A stretch of 64,000 nt of DNA. It comes from Symbiodinium natans. Taxonomy: Eukaryota > Sar > Dinophyceae > Suessiales > Symbiodiniaceae. Of this stretch, positions 13,601 to 25,600 are shown piece after piece. The stretch lies in the NCBI GenBank assembly GCA_905221605.1, contig CAJNDS010002351.1, forward strand, positions 395,001-459,000, read 5' to 3'. Position 1 is the first letter of the stretch. The number at the start of each line of letters is the position of its first letter. The position numbers and the translations under genes were made by a program. The notes beneath the pieces are model-generated. The model worked only from the letters and a program-made list of their open reading frames with translations. It had not been told where the DNA came from and ran no database searches.

Positions 13601-16600
13601 TAGAGGCTTCACTTTAAAACGCAGTTTTTGGTTCAGGGTTTAGGGTCTAGGGCTTAGGTTTCGCTGGTATCAGGGGCCATGAAAGTATGCCATAGCCGCA
13701 TTGCAACTAACACATGCCAAGTGTGATGATGAATTGCCGCGAGCTGCAGGCCCCTGGATCCCAAAGCACGTTGACCTGTCCAATGGCCATTGGCTTGCAT
13801 GCGTATGATAGGCTTGCTTGAGAGGTTGGCGTCTCCCTCTTTTTGTGTGGCGCTGAGGCACAAGTACAACGACTACGACGTCGACCAGTACTTCTACAAC
13901 CACGACAACTACCACGTCTACAACGACAACCACCACCACAACCACCACAACATCGACTCTCACGTCAACCACTACGATCACGACCACTTCCACGACAACC
14001 ACCACGACAACCTCCACCACAACCAGCACCACCACGACCACCACAACCTCTACAAGTACTAGCACAACGACCACCACATCCACAACGACATCCACAACCA
14101 CGACGACATCCACCACAACCAGCACAACAACCACGACCACGACCTCGACCGTCACGACCACGACCTCGACGAGCACCACAACGAGCACAAAAACCACGAC
14201 CTCGACGACGTCCACCAGCACCACCACCACTACCAGTACCTCCACAACCACCACCACAGCACCTCAGAGTGAAGTTCGATGTCATGCCTTGTCAGGGCGT
14301 TTCCTGGGCTTAGGGTTCGGGGTTTAGGGTTTAGGGTTTAGGGTTTAGGGTTTAGGGTTTAGGGTTTAGGGTTTAGGGGGTTCAGGAGTCATCAAGTTGC
14401 GGGTTCGGGGATTTCGGGGTCGGCGGTATCCTGGGTGTTTCAGACGTTGCGTCTCGGCCAAGGTCACGTCGGCTGACTGCCTTCCACCCTCAGACGTGCA
14501 AGGCGGGGAGTGGTGCGCTTTCTCTTAGGGCCTAAGGCCCAAAACCCTAATCCCTAAACCCTAAACCCGTCCGAGTGCGCAGTTTCGTGGAGGTGTGGGT
14601 GGCTTTGGGCACTGGGGCGCATGGAGGGAGCTGATTTGTAGGTTTCTATTGGGGTTTGAGTTTGGGTTCAGGGTTCAGTGTTTAGGGTTTGGGGTCTAGG
14701 GTTTAGGGTCTAGGGTTTCGGGTTTTCAGCTTAGTGATTAGTTTAGGGTTCAGGGTTTAGGGTGTAGGGTGTAGGGTTTAGGGTTTATGAGGTTTAGGTT
14801 GATATTGGGGGTTTGGGCCTCCCGGGTGTATAGAGTAAGCCCCATAAACCGCAGAAGACCTACAAACCCTACAAACCCTAGAAGCCCTAGAAGCCCTGTA
14901 AGCACTTTACACCCTTAAACGCCCTAGAAACCCTCTAAGCCCTGCAAGCCCAACAAACCCTGTTGACCCTATAAGCCCTAGAAAAAAGTTTGTACACCTA
15001 TAAGCCCTATCATTTCTGTAAACCCTCTAAACCCTCTAAACCCACTAACCCCTAAGCCAGACATGAAAGTGGCCAGCCGCCCCCGCAGGCTACGACCTGA
15101 AGGTGAAGTCGATACACATTGACGACTTCGATGCAGCTCGGTAGGTTCGTTTGTGGCTGAGGGTTTTTAGGGTTTGGGGTTTAGGGTTTAGGGTTCGGGG
15201 TTTAGGGTTTAGGGTTTGGGGTTTAGGGTTTTTGGGTTTAGTGGGCTTTGGGGTTCGGGGTGTGGGATTCAGGGTTTGATTGCCAGGGTTTTGTGGTTTG
15301 GGGTTTGGGGTTTAGGGTTTTTGGGTTTAGTTTTTTGTCTTTGGGGTTCGGGGTTTGAGGTTCAGGGTTTGATTTTCGCTGTACGGCGGGGTCGGCCTAG
15401 TGAGCGCCCCCCCCACTGCTGGCAGCATATCGAGCCGAAGTTTTCCTCTCTGGGTTCTCCACCGGCTTCCCCAAACCTTAAACCCGATGCCCGAAACCCT
15501 AAACCCGAAGCTAAACCCTAAACCCTAAACCCGAAACCCTAAACCCTAAACCCTAACCCCGCTGCCTTCAAGTTTCGGGTTGAGGGCTCTCCTTGTCTTT
15601 CGAAGGCATCACTCCCCAGCCCCCTCAAGCAGAAGCCCTGAACGCCTAAACCCTAAAGCCCAAACCTTTGGACCCCCTGAGCCCCTAAGCCCCAGTCAGC
15701 CGAAGCCTTAAACCCCAAACCCCAAACCCCAAACCCCTAAACCCTAAACCCTAAACCCGAAACCCTAAGCCCTAAGCCCTAAGCCCTAAGCCCTAAGCCC
15801 TAACCCTGAGCCCTAAACCCTTACAGTCTACAGCCCAGGTGGAGGCCCAGTGCTGGGAGGGATACCTTGGCAAGGCCTCTTGGGGGGGGGGAGAAAAGAG
15901 GTGAGGGTTTGGGGTTTAGGGTTTAGGGTTTAGGGTCTAGGGTCTAGGGTCTAGGGTTTAGGGTTTCGGGTTTCGGCCCTTGGCAGGCGGTGGTGGCGCC
16001 CTGCGAGCAGCCTGGAGAGAGCTACAAGCTGAAAGGCTGCAAGTGGAGCAGCTCGATGGCAGACCTAAACCCTAAACCCTAAACCCCAAACCCTAAAAAC
16101 CCTAAACCCTAAACCCTAAACCCTAAACCCTAAACCCTAAACCCTAAACCCTAAACGCTAAACGCTAAACGCTAAACGCTAAACGCTAAACGCTAAACGC
16201 TAAACGCTAAACGCTAAATGCATTGTAGGGTTGAGGGCTGAGGGTGCTCTAAGCTCTCAACCAAGTCCTTATAAGCTTCGCCACTCGGTTTGTGTTGTTT
16301 TGTCTTGAAGGAGGGCTCTGGAACCGTAATCCCTAAACCCTAAACCCTGAACCCTAAACCCGGGTTTGGGGTTTAGGGATTAGGGTTGAGCATGTGGGAT
16401 TACGGGCTCCATACCCTCCCCTGCCCTCGGCCGCCCTAAGCCCTGAGAATCTGTAATCCCTAAACCCTCCAAGCCCTAAGCTAGGCCCTAAACCCTAAGG
16501 CCAAAAGCCTAAAGCCCTAAAGCCCTAAGCCCTAAGCCCTAAACCCTAAACCCTAAACCCTAAACCCTAAACCCTAAACCCTAAACCCTAAACCCTAAAC

Positions 16601-19600
16601 CCTAAACCCTAAACCCTAACCCTAAACCCTATAAATGCGTTCGGGGGGTCCAAGACCTCAACCCCCAAGCCCCATACACTTCCTCGAGCCAAGCCTTTTC
16701 CTATGCGCGAGGTCGAAAGTGCCAGGCGCCTGCCGAGTCAAGGGGGTACGCCATCGATGAGCGCACCTCGGCAGTCCTCAAAGGGGTTTAGGGTTTAGGG
16801 TTTAGGGTTTAGGGTTTAGGGTTTGGGGTTGAGGGTTTAGGGTTTAGGGTTTAGGGTTAGGGTTTAGGGTTTAGGGCTTAGAGGGCTTATTGGGTTCATT
16901 GGGGCTTCTAGGGTTCATGGGGTTTGCAGGGTTTATCGGGTTGATGAGGTTTACAGGGCTTACTGCGCTTGTAGGGTTTACAGGGTTTAGGTCCCTAATT
17001 GAACCCGAAGCCCTAAACTCTAAACCCCAAATCCAAAACTGTAAAACCCTCGAAGCCCAAACCCTACAATGGATCCAAAGCATACCCAAACCCCAAACTC
17101 TGGGGAAACCCGTGTATACCCTAGAAGCCCGAAACTTACACCCTAAACCCTAAACCCTATACCCTATACCCCATAAACCCTACACCCTAAACCCTATAAA
17201 CCCTATAACCCCCATAAACCCAACAAACCCTATGAACCCTGTAAACCCTATAAACCCTAAACCCCCATTAAAGCCCTATGAACCCTAATCCCTGGCCAGC
17301 CGAGGCTCCCTCGACGTGGACTCCTTCGACGTGAGAGCCGAGTGTGCCCTGGATCCGAGCATGACGGCGACGGTGACCAAGTGCGTCCCTCGACGGGCTT
17401 AGGCTTCAAGGGTGTAGGGGTTTAGGGTTTAGGGTTTGGGGTTTAAGGGTTAAGGGTTTAGGGTTTAGGGTGTTCGGGCTTAGGGTTGAGGGCCCTAGGG
17501 TTTAGGGTTGAGGGTTCTAGGATTGAGGGTTTGAGGATGCATAGGCTCTTGGGTGTTTAGGATAAAGGGTTCTTAGGGGGACCAGCGCGGGAGTGGCAGA
17601 ATCCCCGGGGCGAAACTCAAGCTGTTGCTTTGCTTCAACCTCGGAACTCACCCTAAACCCTAAGCCCTAAGCCCTCCACCCTAAACCTTACATGTTTTTT
17701 GCAGAAGATTCACCCTCTTCCCTAAACCCCATAAGCACCCCCCCCCCCCCCGCCACCAGTACGCCAGTAGTGGGTTAAAAAAAAAACACCTCTTTTGCCG
17801 AGAACGAAACCTTCGCGAAGTACCAGCTCAGCGGGTGCCGCACGAACGCCGTCTGCACCCGGGCTTTTGTTCAGTCGTTTTTTAGGGGGGAAGGGGTTTA
17901 GGGTTTGGGGGTTTGGGGCTTATGGCTCGGAAGGGGGGGTACCCCCTTGACCCTAGACCCTAGACCCTAAACCGTAAACCCCAAACCCTGTTCACCTACG
18001 TGCCCTTCAACAAAAACAGGTCCTGAAATCTTCCCAAAACCCTAAACCCTCAACCCTAACCCGGTGGAGCTCCCGAGGCTCCAACCCCCTGACGCCTGAC
18101 CCTCTCGTACTCTTGTAAAGCAGGCTTGCAGGTTTAGGGTTTAGGGTTTAGGGTTTGGGGTTTAGGGTTTAGGGCTACGAGGGCAGCTTGTAGGTTCGAA
18201 CTCGATTTCCCAACGAGCCCTAAGCCCCTGAGCTCAAGCAGCTCAAGGCACCGCCCCGGAGAACACTGCACCTTGCGCGGCAGCCGGAGATGTTTGTTTT
18301 GGTTAGGGTTTAGGGTTTAGGGTTTAGGGTTCAGGGTTCAGGGTTCAGGGTTTAGGGTTTAGGGTTTAGGGTTTAGGGTTTAGGGTTCAGGGTTTAGGGG
18401 ATTCTTACGAAAAGAAGTTACGAGCATCCAGAGCACTGCCCACGAGTTCTCGTAATTTGGGTTTAGGCTGTAAGGGCTCAGGGGTTTAGGATTCAAGGAT
18501 CCGCGACCTCAAAACCCTCGACATGCAGAAGTCCACGAACCAACCTTTTCGCCTTCTGAGAGCTGTACAATAAGCACACACACCCCCGCCACCCAACAGA
18601 CCAATCCAGTTAAATTTGCGCTAAACCCTAAACCCTAAACCCTAAACCCTAAACCCTAAACCCTAAACCCTAAACCCTAAACCCTAAACCCTAAACCCTA
18701 AACCCTAAACCCTAAACCCTAAACCCTAAACCCTAAACCCTAAACCCTAAACCCTACAACCTAAACCCTAAACCCTAAACCCTAAACCCTAAACCCTAAA
18801 CCCTAAACCCTAAACCCTAAACCCTAAACCCTAAACCCTAAACCCTAAACCCTAAACCCTAAACCCTAACCCTAAACCCTCAGTGCCCTCAGTGCCCTAA
18901 GGTGCCCTAAGGTGCCCTAAGTAGACCCTAAGTAGACCCCAATGCAAAAATGGCCCCGACAGTACATGATAACATGGGGAGCCGAGGATGGGTACGTGGT
19001 GGAGGAGAAAGAGCTGATCCGCCGTGAGTTTGACGTGGCCGTGTCCTGCGCGTTGGGGTTTGCAGGCCGAGTTTTTTTTGGTGGGGGTTGAGGGTTTGTA
19101 GGGTTTAGGTCTATTGGGTTGTTAGGGTTTCCAAATGTTTCTCGGGGGGCTTCCTCTGAAAATGGATGATAGCATTGTGCGTAAATCCGCTTTGTTGCGA
19201 CATGCCGCACGACGATCTTCCATTGCTCACTGGGGGCTTGTTGAGGACAAAAGGGTTAAGGACCCCAAGCCCTAAACTCTAAACCCTAATTGAACCTTAA
19301 ACTTTAAACCCTAATTCTACCTCAAACCCTAAACCCTAAACCCTAAACCCTAAACCCTAAACTACACCATACACCCTAAACCATTATAATAGCTCAACGC
19401 TGAGATCAATACTGACAGTTTCCATCAACGAAGAGCTTCTGCATTAGGGCTGCCTTCAACAGTCTCTCTACCCCCCTCCCCCCCCCCCCCCCCCCCCCCC
19501 CCCCAAAAAAAAACAAGAAAATAGACCCCCGCTCGGGTTTAGGGTTTAGGGTGTAGGGTTCAGGGTTTGGGGTTAAGCTCTTAAGCTTTAGGGTTTCGGG

Positions 19601-22600
19601 TTGCGGGTTAGAGGGTAGATGAAAGTCATTGATTCGCTTTTCTTGGGAGGGGTCCCTTCTCGTGGAGTAATCAACCTTACCAGCCTTGGAATGCCGTACG
19701 ATAGGGCCGCCCTAAACCCTAAACCCTGAACCCTGAACCCTAAACCCTAAACCCTAAACCCTAAACCGTTTTAAGGGGGCACCCCCCTTTGCAGGCAACG
19801 CCTCGGCAACCCGTTGCAAGCATCACCTCACGCCCTACGTGCTCGCGGGCTGCAGTCCGGTGTGCCTGGCGCCCAAGGGGGCAGACGGCTACACCATCAC
19901 AGAGAACAGCCTCATCGTGGACTCCTTCGATGTGAAAGTCCCTTGTAAAGGAGGGTTGAGGGCTACTTAGGTATACATATTTGGGTGATTTAGGGGAATG
20001 AAATTAAGGATCCCTTCTAGGGGTCCCTTCCTTATACCCCTTAACAGGTGGAGTGTGCTGAAGGCTTCAAGGGCACCGCAAAGGCCGCCAAGTGCTCGGC
20101 CAGCGGCGAGGCTTACACCCTCAGCGGCTGCTCCTTCGCTGGCGCCTGCACCTTGCTAGCCCAGTGGTACCCTTTTCCATATTTTCTTGGTTCAAGGTTC
20201 CCTTAAAACGTAGCCAGCCGCCAAAAAAGGGCACCCTTTATCATGAGACGGCTACTGGGCTACCTTAAGGTACAGCCCCTGAGAGCACGGAGGGCTACTT
20301 GGTCACGGAAGTGGACTTGCGCAAGGGGGTCCTGGATGTGTCGGCCGAGTGCGCCCCCAACTACGTCGGCAATGCGGCGGTGACGCCGTGCCTCGAAGAA
20401 TTCGACTTCTGGGCTCGTATGAATTGGAGGGTTTAGGCTTTAGGGTTTGGGGTTTAGGAGTAGATGCTGTCGATACTTGTCTGAAGGCGCTTCTATCCGA
20501 TTCTAATCCATTTGTTTTGTGCAATTCAGGTGCTCCTCGAATTTGGAGCCCTACGCGCTGAGTGGTTGCTCCCCCGAGAGGAAGTGCCACGCGCCTGCTT
20601 CTTCGGAGGGCTACGATGTGGCGGAGAAATCTGCAGCCATGGATGCTTGCCTTTAGCAGCATGTGAGATTTTGCTGCTCTTCGGGTTGCCCCATGTGCGG
20701 TATATAAGGGAAAGGCATTCCCACATCATCCACCTCAACTCCTCCCAGACAGACCCTTCTACACACACTTTTGGAGAGACTGTGCCCTAGATAAGCCCCC
20801 AGACTAAACCCACCCACAAATCGCACGCAGAGGATGCCTTCGACGTGACGGCGTCGTGCAAGAGCACGCACGTTGGGACCGCCCAAGTGACGGCCTGCAC
20901 GAGGCCTCTCACGCCCTACACCCTGTCCGGCTGCGAGGAGAAGATCATGTGTGTGAGCCCATCCAAGTGTCTGGGCGTGATGGCTGGGTAGGTGTAAGGG
21001 CCCCTAAACCCCAAACCCCAAACCCCAAACCCCAAACCCCAAACCCCAAACCCCAAACCCCAAACCCCAAACCCCAAGCCCCAAACCCTAAACCCTAAAC
21101 CCTAAACCCTCCACCATGGATGGGTTCAGGATGGGCTGAAGCATCCCCTTGCCCAAAACCACTCAGCCGAGGACTGAGGGTTACAAAGTTACCGAGAGCT
21201 CCACGCTTCAGCAGACCTTCGACGTGAAAGTGGAGTGCGACATCGGCTACGAGGGCACCGCCACCGTGACACCCTGCTCAGAGACGGGGAAGGTCTACAC
21301 ACTCAGCGGCTGCAGCTACAGCACCGAGGTGCCTTGCGTTTTGCGGACCGCCGAGACTCGTTGTGTAATGTTTAGGGTTTATCGGGTTCAGACGGTTTAG
21401 ACCTACCGATTCGAATCGCCGTTGCAGCAAACCTAGAAACCCCACGAAAAATCAGAAACTGAGAGAGAGAGAGAGAGAGAAAACAAACACAAAAGACAAA
21501 GAGAGAGAGAGAGAGAGAGTGCGAGAGAGGAAGTAAGCTAGATTTTTCAGGTCAATCCGAGGCCCCGAAACTGGTTAACGAGACCCCAAATTCCGAAACC
21601 CTAAACCCTAAACCCAACACCCAACACCCCAAACCCAAAACCGTCAACCCTAAACCCCAAACCCCAAACCCCAAACCCCAAACCCCAAACCCCAAACCCC
21701 AAACCCCAAACCCCAAACCCGGCAGGTGTGCACCGCCCCAGACTCCACGGAGGGCTATTTGGTCACCGAGACGAACCTGCGCCAGAGCGTGCCCGGACAA
21801 GAGACCTGAGGGTTTAGGGTTTAGGGTTTCGGCTCGGGTTTCGGATTTTTGGTCTGTAAATGCCTATAAGGCTGAGATGTTGTTGCAGCTCTCCGTGTCT
21901 GGATTCTGCGATGTTTGTTTACACTGTTTGGTGTTGAGGCCCCGCCGCAGTCTGCGACTCTACGTTCTGCTTCGTTGCTTGATGGGGCGCCCTAAACACA
22001 AGAGGCCAAATTGGACCCCCCCAGAACAGCCGACCACAATTTCGAGGATTGTCCATGTCAATTTTGAAGATGGACCCAGGACCCTCACTCCAAACACTGG
22101 ACACTAGACCCTAAGCCCGAAACTAAAGCAGCGCGTTCCATGTCAGGTCTTTGCCGTGCAGGCTGCCTGTGCCGCCGGCTACACAGGAACTGCTGCTGCC
22201 ACTTGACAGAGTCACTCAAGCTCTAGACTCTAGACCCTAGACTAACCCCTACACCCTAAACCCTGATGCACCCTAAACCACCTCAACCCCAAGCTCCTGA
22301 AAGCCCAGAACCAAAGTAACTTTCGTGCTCTCAATGCCTAAACCCGGTGAATGCCTCATCCTTCGTCTTAAGCTCCAAGCCCTTGGGCTTCAGGGCTCTC
22401 GGGCCCCGAACCCCAAACCCCAAACCCCAAACCCTAAACCCTAAACTCTAAACCCTAAACCGCCAAAACCCTACCTAAAACCCTAAATAAAACCTTACAA
22501 CCCTAACACCCGAAACCCTAAAGCCAAAAAGCCGTAAGCCCCTAAACCCTACGCCAGTGGAGCCAAGGTTTCGAAGTGCGCGGCTGACCTGGAGCCTTAC

Positions 22601-25600
22601 ACACTTAGTGGCTGCGAGCTCTGGCCGCAACAGGAGGGAAGTAGGGAGGGTTTTGGGGGGTTTGGGTTTAGGGCTTAGGGCTTATTTAGGGCTTAGGGTT
22701 TAGGGTTTAGGGTTTAGGGTTTGGGGTCCAGGGTTTAGGGTTTAGGGTTAGGGTAGGGTTTAGGGTTTAGGGGGGTTAAGGGGTTTACAGGGAAAGGTTA
22801 AACCGAAAACCACTACAGCCACACATCAGGAAGCTACGCTAAAAGAGAAGGAGGTTGAGGGTATGGGCCAGCAATTTCCAGTTTGCTTTGCTTAGGAGCG
22901 TCAGGGGCCTTGTGGCTTTGTGGTTTAAACTAACCCAAGACCTGATCAGGGCTTCCTTAGCACGTTGGCATGCATGGGGTTTAGGATTCAGGGTTTAGGG
23001 CCTTACCCTGGGGCTCCCAGTATACAAATGATCTCTACATTGGGGTCTAAAGTCCCTAAATCATACTTCCTTTGCGCTACTTGGAGCCTTATGTTTAGGG
23101 TTGTAAGGGTTTAGGGTTTAGGGTTAGGGTTTAGGGTCTAGGGTTTAGGGTTTAGGGTTAAGGATTTAGGGTTTAGGGTTCCGTTCGCGCTCAAAGACCC
23201 GTCTTGCGGCCCGAGGAAAGCATCGCCGAGCAGGCAGGTTCCGAGCGACCAAATGCTTTCTCTCCGATTTTGTTGACGTTAAAGGCCCAGGAACCCTGAA
23301 CCTTAAACCCCGAGCCCCAAATAGACCCTGAACCCTAAACCCTAAACCCTAAACCCTAAACCCTCATCCGCAACTAGGCCCCTAAAGGGCCCCAATGGGC
23401 AGCATGGACCCCAAGGCCTTTAAACCCGAAATCCTAAAACCTGTCCGGGTTTTCGCGCTTTAGGGTTGAGGGCTTAGGGTTAGGGTTTTGGGTTTTGGGC
23501 TTGGGGTTTAATTAGGGGGCTTAAGGTTGTAGCGCTTAAAGTCCATGATTGCAGGAACTTTGAGGGTTCAGGGCCAAAAGCGTACAACGCCCTAAGCGCT
23601 AGAGCCCCAAACCGTGGGACCCCTAAAGCCCTAAACCCAGACTTCAATAGTCTTAAGTCCAACTCCCTCCCCCCTCAACAGCCACAAGCCCCAAACAAGC
23701 CCAAGCACTGAGCCCTAAACCCTACGCCATCCTACGCCCTAAGCCCCAAGAGCCCTAGAAGCCCTTTAAGCCCTATAAGCCCCAAGCCGCTAAGCCCCAA
23801 GACCTAAGCCTCACCACCCATTCAGGAGGTTCTGGAGGATGGCTTGGAGTGCGTGTACTTCTATGACCAGTCACAGTGCTCCTGGACTTGAAAAGCGATG
23901 CAGGGAGGAGGGGGAGAGGGTTTAGGGTTTAGGGTTTAGGGTTTAGGGTTTAGGGTTTAGGGTTTAGGGTTTACGGTTTACGGTTTAGGGTTTAGGGTTT
24001 AGGGTTTCGGGTTTAGGGTTTAGGGTTTAGGGTTAGGGTTTAGGGTTTGAGGCGGCCCTCACCACCAAGCCCTATGAAGTTAGGCACTACGAGGACCCCT
24101 GAGCCAGAACCAGAAAGGGGCTTTGGGTGTCCCAGCAGCTTCAACCACTAAATCCCCTCAGGTTCAAACCCCAAACTTTACACCTTCAACATCTCAACCC
24201 TAACCGCCCTGACCCCCGAAGCCCGAAAGCAAAATCCCCTAAACACCTAAACCCTTGCACCTTAAAATCTACGCTTGAAACCATATGAGCTCCGGCTGAA
24301 AAAGTCTGAATCCCAAGCCCTCAATGTTCTCAAGCATGTGAACCCTAAAACTGCTCATTCTAACCCGTGAACTCTATACCCTCAACCCTGGACCCGAAAC
24401 CCCTACCCCCTGCACCCTAAACCCAGAAAACCCTAAAGCCCCGAAGACCCTAAACCCTAAATCCCCTAATCCCTAAACCCTAAAGCAAGAAAAAGGTCAC
24501 ATTCCGGACTTGGGCACGCTGACGCTCGGCGGTAAGGGGGAGCGCTGTGGAGGGTTTAGGGTGTGAGGCTCATATGGTTTCATTTCTTCGTAGTTTCAGG
24601 TTTGAGTTTAGGGGGTTTCGGGTTGAGGGGGCTTAATTAGGGGTCAGGGGGTGTAGGGTTTAGGGGGCTTAGGGGGTTACGTGTTTAGGGTTCAGACTTT
24701 AGAGTTTAGGGTTCAGAGTTGAGGGGGTTCAGGGTTTAGAGTTCAAGGCAAACCCAGCATCTCAGAACCCCAATGTGCCGTAGCAACGGCTGGGACCAGC
24801 TATTCTTTCCCAAAAGCCCTAAGCATAAACCTTGGGATGTTCCTCCTTTTACTAACAGTCCTTCATAGGGATTTCTTGTACCCCCCGTTATGATGCCGAT
24901 GAAGGACTGTTAGACTGTTAGTATAAGGAACATCCCAACATAAGCCCTATGCCCTGTATGCTCCCAAAAGGGGTGTTAAGAGCTCTCTACGAGCATTTCA
25001 TTGACCCCCACACCCACACACACACACCCGGCTCTCGTCTCCTTTTAGGAATCATAGGATTTAGAGTTTGGGAGATTTGGGGGGTTTAGGCGGCTAGGGG
25101 TTTAGGGTTCAGAGTTTAGAGGTGTAGGGTTTCGTGTGTGTTCTATCCAATCCAATGGAATGTAAAGGATCGTACTCTCATTTTCGTGTTCGTACGGCAA
25201 GTGTAGAAAGCTTCTCGAAGGAAGCCGGCCAATCGTGTGGTGGTGCCGGAGATCTTCATGGACCGGGAATCCTAAACCCCTAAAGCCTAAAGCCCAAAAC
25301 CTAAACCCTAAACCCTAAAGGCTGGAGCCAAAGCACATGAAGAACCTCAAGCCTTTCTTTGTTGTCGGTTGCTCAGCGAGCAAAGCCTCTGATGAGATTC
25401 TTATAGGCAGCATGCAAGACGCCAAGATATGCGGTTCCTAAGGGAAAGCCCCGAAATCCCCTAAGCCGCGAACCCTAGACCCTAGATCCTAAACCCTAAA
25501 CCCTAAACCCTAAACCCTAAACCCTAAACCCTAAACCTAAATCCTTGCGACCTCCTTCGCCATCCCCTGAGGAGCATGGCAAGTTCCCGGAAGTTCGCCA

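Noticed and set aside
13654-13869. Open frame in the intron between the Thr-rich exons
   Set aside because: Antisense, no domain, and interrupted by the acceptor of the second Thr-rich exon.
12410-14257. Long antisense open frames rich in Val (12410-12793, 12794-13525, 13670-14257)
   Set aside because: They are the reverse complement of ACN Thr codons (NGT). No start context or domain is present, and the sense frame is explained.
16151-16220. CRISPR-like regular repeat
   Set aside because: There are no spacers; it is a head-to-tail heptamer in a eukaryotic intron.
20303-20886. Several overlapping antisense frames in the sushi-like region
   Set aside because: They mirror GC-rich sense exons with conserved modules.
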